Source: Natronolimnohabitans sp. A-GB9 (GTDB lineage Archaea > Halobacteriota > Halobacteria > Halobacteriales > Natrialbaceae). Taken from it: DNA of 64,000 bases. Position 1 is the stretch's first letter. The number at the start of each line of letters is the position of its first letter. The notes beneath the pieces were generated by a model. It saw only the letters and a list, made by a program, of their open reading frames with translations. It was not told the DNA's origin and did no database searches. A program made the translations under genes and the position numbers. The DNA is taken from positions 1-64,000 of the forward strand of contig NZ_JAVDDV010000009.1 in assembly GCF_030848565.1 (NCBI RefSeq), written 5' to 3'. Below are positions 34,566 through 46,493 of the stretch, piece by piece.

Positions 34566-35114
34566 TCACTCCTCGTCGGCCGGTTCGACGCGTTTGCCCG
34601 TCTCCATCGGAATCACGCGTCGATCCGCGTCCTCCCAGTCGCGCTCGAGTTCCCGTCCGTCGAACAGTCGATCGAGGAAGACGGCCAGTCCCGCGACCTC
34701 GGAGTGGGGTTGGTTGGTAACGCCGACGTTCCAGTCCGCTTCCTCGTAGACGTCGAAGGGGACCTTCTCGGCGCCGACGACGATCAGGATCGGTTCCTCG
34801 GCGGTTCGATGAGCGTCTCGAATCTCGTCTTCGACGTCCTGGACGCGTTCGCCGTACATCGTGAGGTGAACGACCCGTCCCTCCCAGTTGCGGATAATCG
34901 CCTGTGGCGAGTCGGTGAGTTCGACGTCGAAGGGGCCACCGAAGCGGTCGGTGATATCTTCGACCGTCTCGAGGGACTGGCCGGCGTTGTCAGGGAACCA
35001 GACGCGATCGGCGCCCAGCGCCCGCGCGGTCAGGCCGACGTGGGTCGTCATCCGCTCGTCGCGGCCGGGGCGGTGGCCGAGCCGGAGGACGGCGACCTCG
35101 CTGTCGTCGTGCAT
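34566..35114 (-). CDS. trm56: tRNA (cytidine(56)-2'-O)-methyltransferase
   Basis: A 182-residue SPOUT-class RNA methyltransferase. VLRLGHRPGRDERMTTHVGL at the start, ADRVWFPDN, PILIVVGAEKVPFDVYEEAD and VTNQPHSEVAGLAVFLDRLF are diagnostic of archaeal aTrm56, which methylates the ribose of C56 in the T loop of most tRNAs using SAM bound in a trefoil knot. No accompanying gene. Size is normal for the family. Confidence 0.95.
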   Translation of the reverse strand: MHDDSEVAVLRLGHRPGRDERMTTHVGLTARALGADRVWFPDNAGQSLETVEDITDRFGGPFDVELTDSPQAIIRNWEGRVVHLTMYGERVQDVEDEIRDAHRTAEEPILIVVGAEKVPFDVYEEADWNVGVTNQPHSEVAGLAVFLDRLFDGRELERDWEDADRRVIPMETGKRVEPADEE

Positions 35115-35268
35115 GCTCGAGGGGACGCTCGGGCGCGGTTAGGGGGTTTCGGTACGAATCGGGTGGGACGGGAGGAGGAGTAAGTAGCAACCCGTATCGT
35201 CGCTGCTGTAAACCACTAGTCAGCACCGAGTCGGGAGTGACGTCGGGCAAGAGTGGCGTACGGCGAAT

Positions 35269-36486
35269 CTACTCGAAGTTGGGACGACGACGTGCCAGGG
35301 CGTATGCTACGCTCCCGATGCCAACGAGGGCGCTTCCGATACCGTAGCCGGGTAGACCGTCGGCAGTGTCTTCGTCTGGAGCGCCCGCGCCGGCAGCGTC
35401 CCCCTCGTCGGAATCGTCCGCGTCGGCACTGTCATCGTCGTCGGAGTCATCAGTCGCTTGCCACTGCAACGTCGGATAGTCATCGGGACCTGTCTGGACG
35501 CTCCACGTCTCCTCGAAGTCCAGGGCCGACATGGAGTCTCTCGCCGATTCGCCTTGCATCTCGTCAGTGGACAGTCCCGTGACGTCCGTCCCGGAACCGT
35601 CCTCAGTTCCGACCCCCTCGGATTGTCCACTCCTCGCTTCGTCCCAGTACGACGCCGTCACCTCTCCACGGGCAGCGTTCATCCCGACGAGGCCGCCGAT
35701 TCGAGTGTCGCCAGTGACGTCGCCGTCTGTCCAGCACCCCCACACCTCACCGCCGTTCAGTCCGACGAGGCCGCCGACTCGAGTGTCGCCAGTGACGTCG
35801 CCGCGTGCCCAGGACGCACTCACCACGCCAATGCTTTGCCCCACGAGGCCGCCGACCCACCACTCGCCAGTGACGTCGCTGTGCGCCCACGACTCACGTA
35901 CCTCCGGACTATCGCTCTGCTTCCCGTTCAGTCCGACGAGGCCGCCAACCCATCCATCGCCGGAGACAGCACCACTCGCCCGTGACTTGCTCACTGTCGA
36001 GTGGCCATTGTTCAACCCGACGAGGCCGCCGACCCCCTCGTTACCAGTGACATCTAGTTCGGTGAGTGTGACATCGGTGACCGTCCCCCCATCGACCACT
36101 CCGAACAGTCCAACGAAGTGTTCGTCGGGCCGATCGGTTTGTAACCCCGTAATCTCGTGGCCATCCCCGTCGAACGTTCCGCTGAACGCTTCGTCCTGGC
36201 CCCGATCCAAATCCCCGATCGGGTTCCAGCCCCCTGTGGGAGTCCCGACGTGGTCGTCGTAACCTGCCGTGGTTTCGTCGACGTCGGCGACCATGACGTA
36301 GTCGTCGTCGGGAGCCTCACGGACGGCATCGAGGTCGTTCCAGTCTTCGATCTCGGTCGGTTCCTGACCCTGTGCCGACCGAACGCCGACGATACACGCA
36401 GCGCCGATCCCTGCCGTGGCCTGCAGAAACCGCCGCCGATCGCTTGCCATCTTCGGTGATCCAGTATGTACGGTTCCTTCTCTCAT
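35269..36486 (-). CDS. Exported GLUG-repeat protein with Tat signal and PGF-CTERM-like anchor
   Basis: A 405-residue surface protein. The N terminus has a twin-arginine signal (SDRRRFLQATAGIGAACIVG). The middle carries five or more GLUG-type repeats (GGLVGLNNGHS, GGLVGLNGKQS, GGLVGQSIGVV, GGLVGLNGGEV, GGLVGMNAARG), typical of adhesin- or peptidase-linked surface repeats. An acidic Asp/Ser stretch follows, and the end is DGLPGYGIGSALVGIGSVAY plus ALARRR, resembling an archaeosortase-processed PGF-CTERM. A TATA-like box 26-34 bases before 36486 favours that start over ATG 36450, giving 12 extra residues before the signal. Confidence 0.85.
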   Translation of the reverse strand: MREGTVHTGSPKMASDRRRFLQATAGIGAACIVGVRSAQGQEPTEIEDWNDLDAVREAPDDDYVMVADVDETTAGYDDHVGTPTGGWNPIGDLDRGQDEAFSGTFDGDGHEITGLQTDRPDEHFVGLFGVVDGGTVTDVTLTELDVTGNEGVGGLVGLNNGHSTVSKSRASGAVSGDGWVGGLVGLNGKQSDSPEVRESWAHSDVTGEWWVGGLVGQSIGVVSASWARGDVTGDTRVGGLVGLNGGEVWGCWTDGDVTGDTRIGGLVGMNAARGEVTASYWDEARSGQSEGVGTEDGSGTDVTGLSTDEMQGESARDSMSALDFEETWSVQTGPDDYPTLQWQATDDSDDDDSADADDSDEGDAAGAGAPDEDTADGLPGYGIGSALVGIGSVAYALARRRPNFE

Positions 36487-36511
36487 TCTATCGAGTGAAT
36501 TATCAGTACAC

Positions 36512-36520
36512 TATAAATTT
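36512..36520 (-). promoter_or_regulatory. TATA-like box of the GLUG-repeat gene
   Basis: The minus strand reads AAATTTATA, 26-34 bases before the ATG at 36486. It is the clearest box in this gap and decides the start codon. Confidence 0.6.
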
Positions 36521-36655
36521 ATTCTGCTAGGATGTGGCTGGACGACGAGACCGTCCGTCGAAAGGAACTCTCGAGTCTCGTCGATAGGCTCTTGGGGTCA
36601 CCCTGAGAAACGATCACGTAATGATCGAGTCAGGAGACAAACTGGTGATCGTTCG

Positions 36656-36871
36656 ATGACGGGGCTGCGAGAGTGGATCGAAACCGCACGCGAAGACCGG
36701 TGGGGTCTGCTGATCGACCTCGTCTTCGCGATCGTCTGGGTGACGGCGATCGATCTCCTCTTTCAGATTCTCGATGGGCCCGACTGGGCCTACTACATGT
36801 TCATGCTCGCGGGCATCGCCGCGTACTTCCTCTTTTTCGCGAACCTCGAGTTAGCGACCTCCGAGAAGTAG
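36656..36871 (+). CDS. Small two-helix membrane protein
   Basis: A 71-residue protein. A charged N terminus (MTGLREWIETAREDRW) precedes two hydrophobic segments (LVFAIVWVTAIDLLFQIL and YYMFMLAGIAAYFLFFANLE). It has the length and two-helix layout of the gene at 49997-50212, though the sequences are not obviously related. Function unknown. It converges on the uspA gene at 36958. Confidence 0.72.
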   Translation: MTGLREWIETAREDRWGLLIDLVFAIVWVTAIDLLFQILDGPDWAYYMFMLAGIAAYFLFFANLELATSEK

Positions 36872-36957
36872 TCAGTGCGGTCGCTCGTCGGACGGATCTC
36901 GAGCGAAAAGCGGCGAAACCGCGTGTCACAGGAGGAACGGCTCCGCCTGCGTCGCGA

Positions 36958-37416
36958 TCAGTCCTCGCGGATGTCGACCACGAGCACCGGGATGTTCGTC
37001 GTTCGGAGCGTCCGTTCGGCGACGCTGCCAAGCAGAACGCGTTTGACACCGCCACGGCCAGCCGATCCCATCACGATGAGATCGGCGTCGTGGTCCTCGG
37101 CGTAGCCGGCGATCCGGTCGTGTGGCTGACCGGCGACGACCGATTCGGTTACCTCGAGGCCAGCCTCGCTGGCACGGTCGGCGACGGACCCGGTCGCCTT
37201 GTTCGCTCGCTCCTGGACCTCGGGCATCTCGTCGTACTGTCCCTGTCTGATGCGATCGACCTGTTCGGTGCCGAGACCGACGTCCATGGCGCTAGTGTCG
37301 ATGACGTACAGCGCGTGGACGGCGGCATCGTACTGTTCGGCGATGTCGAGCGCGTGCTCGACGGCGTTCTCTGCGACCTCACTGCCGTCGGTCGGGACGA
37401 GTATTTTCTCGTACAT
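36958..37416 (-). CDS. Universal stress protein UspA family
   Basis: A 152-residue single Usp domain. It starts MYEKILVPTDGSEVAENAVE and has the ATP-binding motif IVMGSAGRGGVKRVLLGSVA near the end (G-x2-G-x9-G-S). It is separated by two bases from the symporter gene and so is co-transcribed with the transporter subunits, a common arrangement in haloarchaeal solute:sodium symporters, where Usp proteins may sense energy state. Confidence 0.92.
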   Translation of the reverse strand: MYEKILVPTDGSEVAENAVEHALDIAEQYDAAVHALYVIDTSAMDVGLGTEQVDRIRQGQYDEMPEVQERANKATGSVADRASEAGLEVTESVVAGQPHDRIAGYAEDHDADLIVMGSAGRGGVKRVLLGSVAERTLRTTNIPVLVVDIRED

Positions 37417-37418
37417 GA

Positions 37419-39116
37419 TCAGTTGTCCTCCGTGGTGGTGTCGTCGTCAGCTTCGACGTCGGTACCGCCGTCGGTCGCGACGTCTTCGGCCGATTCCATC
37501 TGACTCATCGGTTCGGGGCTGTGACACTGGCGGACCAGTCGCTTGACGTCCTCCGGTGGGTCGTCGGTAAGCACCGAGACGACGATGATGATGGCGAAGA
37601 CGACTGGGACACCGATCAGCGCCGAGGAGGTTCCCGGCAGCCAGGCTGCAAGCGACGGGATCACGGCGTCTTCGACGCCTGTGTACATCGGAATCGCGGT
37701 ATCGTTCAGGATCGCCCCGAACGAGATCACAATCCCCGACAGCATCCCGGCGAGGGCACCTTCTCGCGTCGTGTGCTCCCACCAGAGACCGAGGAAGAAC
37801 ACCGGGAAGAAGACGGTCCCGGCGATCGCGAACGACATCGCGACGAGTTCGCCGATCAGAGCCGGCGGGTTCAGGCCGACGATGGTCACCAGGATACCGA
37901 TCCCGAGGATCGTCGAGCGGCCGACGATCATCTGTTCGCGCTGGGTCGCGTCTTCCTTGTAGAGGTTGGTGTAGATGTCGTGGGCGGCCGCCGAGGAGGC
38001 CGAGATGAACAGCCCCGCGGTGGTCGCAAGCGCTGCTGCGACTGCACCTGCTGCGACCAGTCCGACGAGCCACGTCGGCAGTTCGGCGAGCTGGGTCGTC
38101 AGCACGACAAGGGCGTCCGCTTCCACGCCAGCCATGTCGGTGAAGGTGCCGTCACCGGGGCCGTCGGCGTACAGCAGTCCGCCGAACGCGGCGTAGGTCG
38201 CGGTCCCCCAGTACAGTATGCAGATGAAGAACAGGCCCCAGACGGTCGACCAGCGGGCGGTCCGCTCGTTGTCGACCGTGTAGAATCGCACGAGCACGTG
38301 TGGGAGGCCACAGGTACCGACGATCAGGCTAAAGGCCAGCGCGATCCAGGCGTAGTAGCTGGCGTTCGCGAACGGCTCGACGAACTGGGCCTCGAGACTC
38401 GCAGCGTCGGCGACCTCCGACCCAGCCTCGAGGTACGGTAGTGCGGTCGACCATCCCTGCGTCCAGCCGGTAGCGTAGAGACCGAGCGTGAACGCGATGA
38501 TGAGGATGATGTACTGGATGGCCATGTTCTTGGTCGTCCCCAGCATCCCCGAGAGAGCGACGTAGCCGATGGTGACGGCCATCAGCAGGATAACGCCGGC
38601 TTCGTAGGACATCCCGAAGATGTACTGGGCCATCAGTCCCATGCCACTGGCCTGGCCGATCGCGTAGACGAAGGCGATCGCGAGCGTGGTGAACGCGGCG
38701 ATACCGCGTGCCCAGTCGGAGTAGAACCGGTCACCGACGAAGTCGGGTGCGGTGTACTTCCCGAACCGGCGGAACTGCGCGGCCATGAAGATAAGCAGGA
38801 TGAAGTATCCCGTCGTCCAGCCGACGACGTACGCGAGTCCGAAGTAACCGAGCGTCGCGATCAGTGCTGCCACACCGAGGTAGGATGCGGCACTCATCCA
38901 GTTGGCACCGATCGCCATCCCGTTCTCGATCGGCCCGATCGACCGGCCGGCGACCCACAGCTCGTCGACAGCGGCGACACGGAAGAAGTAGCCGACGCCG
39001 AGGAACAGCGCCAGCATCGCGATCACCGTCAGCGCCGGGACCAGTTTGAACTCACCGACGTCGAGGGCGGTTTCCTGGAGAACGACGGGTTCCATCGCAG
39101 CGAGTGCGCCGATCAT
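37419..39116 (-). CDS. Solute:sodium symporter, large subunit (acetate/monocarboxylate type)
   Basis: A 565-residue membrane protein with about 13 helices. GRSIGPIENGMAIGANWMSA near residue 65 is the SSS-family signature, and VGTCGLPHVLVRFYTVDNER is typical of ActP/VC_2705-type carriers. The C terminus is acidic. It pairs with the DUF4212 small subunit (four-base ATGA overlap). The acetate-CoA ligase beside it makes acetate or another short acid the likely substrate. Confidence 0.92.
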   Translation of the reverse strand: MIGALAAMEPVVLQETALDVGEFKLVPALTVIAMLALFLGVGYFFRVAAVDELWVAGRSIGPIENGMAIGANWMSAASYLGVAALIATLGYFGLAYVVGWTTGYFILLIFMAAQFRRFGKYTAPDFVGDRFYSDWARGIAAFTTLAIAFVYAIGQASGMGLMAQYIFGMSYEAGVILLMAVTIGYVALSGMLGTTKNMAIQYIILIIAFTLGLYATGWTQGWSTALPYLEAGSEVADAASLEAQFVEPFANASYYAWIALAFSLIVGTCGLPHVLVRFYTVDNERTARWSTVWGLFFICILYWGTATYAAFGGLLYADGPGDGTFTDMAGVEADALVVLTTQLAELPTWLVGLVAAGAVAAALATTAGLFISASSAAAHDIYTNLYKEDATQREQMIVGRSTILGIGILVTIVGLNPPALIGELVAMSFAIAGTVFFPVFFLGLWWEHTTREGALAGMLSGIVISFGAILNDTAIPMYTGVEDAVIPSLAAWLPGTSSALIGVPVVFAIIIVVSVLTDDPPEDVKRLVRQCHSPEPMSQMESAEDVATDGGTDVEADDDTTTEDN

Positions 39117-39526
39117 TGCTTCTCACCACCGTCGGCAGCGACCCCGCTTCCGGCTTCCGTATCCTCCTCTTGATCGTGGGAGATTCCGTACTTGCTGTCG
39201 AGTCGGTCCCGCTGCATCGCGTAGGCGACCGACAGCAACAACGCAGCAAGCGGGGTGAAGATCGCTGCCAGGAAGAAGTGCAGCGGGAAGCCGCCCAGGA
39301 CCTCCGTTCCGGTCATCAGATCGGGGGCAAGCAACGTTGCCGTCGTCGGTCCGAAGACGACGATGATCCACGCGATAAACGAGGCCCATATCATCCGCAG
39401 GTGATCGCGCATGAACGGCGTTGCCGGCTTGAATATGTTTATTTCCTTATCGAGGTACGCTTCCGTCGCCACACCGCCGTCAGTCTCGGCGGTATGTTCC
39501 GAATCTTGAGTGTTATTGTCTGACAT
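39113..39526 (-). CDS. DUF4212 small subunit of the sodium symporter
   Basis: A 137-residue protein with two membrane helices (MIWASFIAWIIVVFGPTTAT and FFLAAIFTPLAALLLSVAYA) and the conserved AYAMQRDRLDSKYGI. DUF4212 proteins are the partner subunit of VC_2705-type symporters. The ATG at 39526 is chosen; the long open frame upstream lacks family similarity. It heads the transporter-uspA operon. Confidence 0.9.
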   Translation of the reverse strand: MSDNNTQDSEHTAETDGGVATEAYLDKEINIFKPATPFMRDHLRMIWASFIAWIIVVFGPTTATLLAPDLMTGTEVLGGFPLHFFLAAIFTPLAALLLSVAYAMQRDRLDSKYGISHDQEEDTEAGSGVAADGGEKQ

Positions 39527-39584
39527 GTGATGTAGTCTGCGATTATGGCTATCGTGTCGTGGTTTCTGAAAGAAGGCGGTCGAA

Positions 39585-41564
<1,980 letters not shown>

Positions 41565-41964
41565 GATACACCACACTCAAGAACAACTGGCATACTAAAA
41601 ACGCGCTCTAGTTGTGCAAAATCGAGCCATGGGCAAGGAGGATTCGAGGGGAGATATTGACAATACTAGGAGAATAGTGAGGGTTATATCCCGCCGAACG
41701 GTCCGGTCGACCGATCGTTCGACGGCCCGACGCGGCTCGATCGCGATCGATCACGACCGATCGCGCGTTCGATCCGGCAGTGAGCCGAACAGTATCTAGA
41801 AGCTTAGTATCGAATCGATCGAGGCGACGTCGACAGGACCGGATACGACACCGGTTATACTGTCGGACAGCAGTCAGTGAGCCGTCGGTCGCGAACTCGC
41901 GGCCATCATCCTTGGGTCGGCCGCAGTCGCGCGACCGATCGTCGAATCGTGCTGTCCAACAGTA
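41565..41964. other. Gene-free region between acs 1 and the Bat-like regulator
   Basis: Holds the acs 1 promoter region and, at 41857-41965, a type B repeat that touches the stop codon of the regulator gene. Between them are clusters of CGATCG-type self-complementary bases (around 41700-41770) but no convincing gene. Confidence 0.5.
41592..41601 (-). promoter_or_regulatory. TATA-like box of acs 1
   Basis: The minus strand reads TTTTTAGTAT, 28-37 bases before the acs ATG at 41564. Confidence 0.5.
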
Positions 41965-41965
41965 T
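41857..41965. repeat. Palindromic repeat element, type B (long form)
   Basis: A 109-base element with ends ATACTGTCGGACAGCAGTCA and GTGCTGTCCAACAGTAT. It matches the reverse complement of the element at 48788-48897 over much of its length. Its last base is the first base of the complement of the regulator's TAA stop. Confidence 0.85.
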
Positions 41966-44196
41966 TACTCGATCTCGGGCGACGGTTCCTCACCGTTCGG
42001 ATCGTCGAAGAACGTCCGCAGGAGTTCGTGCTGGCCCTTTCGGAGGTGGTTGTGGAGCGTCGGCGAAGAGATCCCCATCGCATCGGCGATCTCCTCGGCC
42101 GTGCTCTCGCGGGGCCAATCGTAGTAGCCGCCGAAGTATGCAGCCCGCAACGACGCCACCTGGCGGTCTGTCAGGCGGTCCTCGAGTCCCTCCCGGAACT
42201 CACGGGCAGTCTGGACGGTCCGTTCGGCCTCCCGTTTGCCGACCAGTTCGGAGTCGGGAAACGCCGACCGGAGTCCGGAGACGATCGTCCGCAGGTCGGC
42301 GTCGGCCGCACATTCGGCGGTCAGCGTCGTCACACCGCCGTCGGTGACCGCCTCGAGGACGGTGACGCCGTACTCGGTGAGTGTCAGCGCCGGCGAGGAG
42401 CCGCGGACGACGAACTCGATACGCCATCCCTCCTCGTCGGTCTCGACCAGTCGGTGGTCGTCGATGCCGGGATCGTCGGCGGCGAGATCGAAGACGTCAG
42501 CCGGGGACGCACCCTCGAGTCGCAGGTAGTAGAGCTGGGTCGACTCCGAAACGGGGACGATCGAGTCGAGTTCGAACCGACAGTCGAGGCGATTCGAGGC
42601 GTCGACGAAGAAGGAGTCGTCGTCGCGACAGGCCAGTTCGAGTTCGACGACACGGTCCGACAACAGGAGATTGCGCCGGCGGACGGCAGCGATCGCGTAG
42701 CCGATCTGCTGACCGATCGTCTCGAGCCAGCGCCGTTCCTCGTGGTCGAAGGCGTCGGCTCTGTCGGTTACGACAGTGAGCGTTCCGTAGACTGTATCGC
42801 CGTACCACAGTGATACGCGCGCGATGGCGCCGCGGCCGGCGCCGGTTTCGTCGCTGCCGTCGTCTCGATCGATCGGCACGTCGACGCCGCGTTCGGACAC
42901 CACCTTCGACTCGTCGGCGGCCGGCGGCTCGATCGCCGCTTCGGTCTGCCAGTCGTCGGGCACCAGTCGGTCGACGTCGCTGGGTTCGATCCCGCTTGCG
43001 GCGCGCCAGTTTGTGTGTCGACTCGAGTGGGTCGCACGGTCGATCCAAGCACACTCGTAGGCGCGGCTGCCCGTCAGGGCAGCACAGCTCTTCGTCTCGA
43101 TCTCCTCGTGGTCGGTCGACTCGAACAGCGATCGGGTGACCGCACGGTGGGCCTGTGACACTGCGTACTGTTCCTCGAGTTCGTCGCGACGCGAGCGGAC
43201 GGCCTCGAGTTCCTCGTGGGCTACCGAGACGTCACGGACGAAGACGGCGAACCCGCGGTGACGGCCCTGATCGTCCCGCAGCGGCGAGATGACTTCGGTC
43301 ACGCGAAACTCGGTGCCGTCTTTGTGGACGCGCCAGCCGTCGTGTTCGTGACCCGACTCCTCCAGGGCAGTCGAGAGCGCCCGTTCGGGAACGCCCTCTT
43401 CGACGGCCTCGTCGGTGTAGAACGTCGAGACGTGTGTCCCGACGATCGCGCCAGCCCGGTAGCCAAACATCGACGCGGCGCTGCGATTCCAGCGCTCGAC
43501 GTAGCCGTCGGCGTCGAGACGGAGCAACGCGTAGCGCTCGCTCGCCGCGAGCAACAGCCGAATAACGCTGTCGTCGCTCACGACGGGGCCGCCACTCGAG
43601 CGGGCGTGGCCGGGTCCGGACGGCCGCTCGACGTCCTCGAAGGCGTCGACGATCTCCGCGTCCGTCGGCTCGGGAAGGTAGGGCTCGAGGGCCTCGAAGC
43701 TCCCCCAGCCGCCGGCCGCCTTGACGACCCGGGGGTTGACCGCGTGCTCGACGAGTGCCGTCCGAGCGAAGTAGCTCCGGAGATCGCCCGTTGAGACGTC
43801 TGCCAGTCCCGGCTGATCGAACAGGTCGCTGGCCCGGTCGGCGACGTCCGAGACCAGCATCTGGAGCCGCCGTGGCGTGACGGGAAAGATCCGATCGTCG
43901 GTCGTCAGTCCGTTACTCCGGGCGTACCGGCGCAGTTCCCGTTCGACGCGGGTCGGCAGGTACGCCGTCCGTCCCGACCCACCGTCGGTGTCCGGCACCC
44001 GAATCAGATACCGCGGCGGATCGATCCGAACCTGGTCGATGTCGTCGACGGTGATCGCGGCCAACTCCGTCGGCCGGAGACCGACGTCGCCACAGAGCCG
44101 AACGACCAGCGCTTCCCGATACGTTTCGGCGGCGTCGAGGAGCAACTCGTACTCGTCGCGCGTGAGTTCCGACGGGTCGGTCTCCTCGAGACTCAT
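41965..44196 (-). CDS. Bat-type regulator: recombinase-like N terminus + PAS + GAF + HTH_10
   Basis: A 743-residue multidomain protein. Residues 1-185 follow the fold of the tyrosine recombinase catalytic domain (RLCGDVGLRPTELAAITVDD; STGDLRSYFARTALVEHAV), but positions expected to be catalytic His are changed. A PAS domain (about 215-325; RWNRSAASMFGYRAGAIVG) is followed by a coiled linker, a GAF-like domain (about 340-520), a Bat-type domain and a C-terminal HTH_10 (LTDRQVASLRAAYFGGYYDW, TAEEIADAMGISSPTLHNHL). Such proteins regulate metabolism or bacteriorhodopsin. Placement between two acs genes suggests acetate control. The TATA-like box at 44220 supports ATG 44196. Confidence 0.9.
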   Translation of the reverse strand: MSLEETDPSELTRDEYELLLDAAETYREALVVRLCGDVGLRPTELAAITVDDIDQVRIDPPRYLIRVPDTDGGSGRTAYLPTRVERELRRYARSNGLTTDDRIFPVTPRRLQMLVSDVADRASDLFDQPGLADVSTGDLRSYFARTALVEHAVNPRVVKAAGGWGSFEALEPYLPEPTDAEIVDAFEDVERPSGPGHARSSGGPVVSDDSVIRLLLAASERYALLRLDADGYVERWNRSAASMFGYRAGAIVGTHVSTFYTDEAVEEGVPERALSTALEESGHEHDGWRVHKDGTEFRVTEVISPLRDDQGRHRGFAVFVRDVSVAHEELEAVRSRRDELEEQYAVSQAHRAVTRSLFESTDHEEIETKSCAALTGSRAYECAWIDRATHSSRHTNWRAASGIEPSDVDRLVPDDWQTEAAIEPPAADESKVVSERGVDVPIDRDDGSDETGAGRGAIARVSLWYGDTVYGTLTVVTDRADAFDHEERRWLETIGQQIGYAIAAVRRRNLLLSDRVVELELACRDDDSFFVDASNRLDCRFELDSIVPVSESTQLYYLRLEGASPADVFDLAADDPGIDDHRLVETDEEGWRIEFVVRGSSPALTLTEYGVTVLEAVTDGGVTTLTAECAADADLRTIVSGLRSAFPDSELVGKREAERTVQTAREFREGLEDRLTDRQVASLRAAYFGGYYDWPRESTAEEIADAMGISSPTLHNHLRKGQHELLRTFFDDPNGEEPSPEIE

Positions 44197-44219
44197 GCTT
44201 CGCTCTTTCAAGCGGACCG

Positions 44220-44228
44220 AATATAATT
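44220..44228 (-). promoter_or_regulatory. TATA-like box of the Bat-type regulator
   Basis: The minus strand reads AATTATATT, 24-32 bases before the ATG at 44196, so the regulator has its own promoter although it follows acs 2. Confidence 0.55.
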
Positions 44229-44333
44229 GTGTCGCCCTCTCGGAGTACTTCGAGAAGATTAGCGGGAAGAATGGCTGTTGTCGGTCGAACTCGGATTTCG
44301 TTCTATTTGAATACCCGAAATAGCGAGGGATGA

Positions 44334-46310
<1,977 letters not shown>

Positions 46311-46338
46311 GTCTTGGTCGGACCGAAGGTAGTCAGGT

Positions 46339-46346
46339 GAATAAGC
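46339..46346 (-). promoter_or_regulatory. TATA-like box of acs 2
   Basis: The minus strand reads GCTTATTC, 29-36 bases before ATG 46310, consistent with a leaderless start. Confidence 0.45.
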
Positions 46347-46403
46347 GTTGCCTCCCGACTTGTACGTTCCCGCGAACCGCTCGTACTGGTGGCACCCACG
46401 ATT

Positions 46404-46483
46404 ATACTACCAGACAACAGTCAGTACACACCCGATCGCGTCTCGAGTGCGATCGGTGTGTGCATCGTGTTGTCCGGAAGTAT
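46404..46483. repeat. Palindromic repeat element, type B
   Basis: An 80-base element whose ends (ATACTACCAGACAACAGTC and GTTGTCCGGAAGTAT) and inner arms (CCGATCGC/GCGATCGG) pair, so it can form one long hairpin. It is the short version of the element at 27880-27991. It begins ten bases beyond the stop codon of the antiporter gene. Confidence 0.87.
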
Positions 46484-46493
46484 ACCCAGTCGT

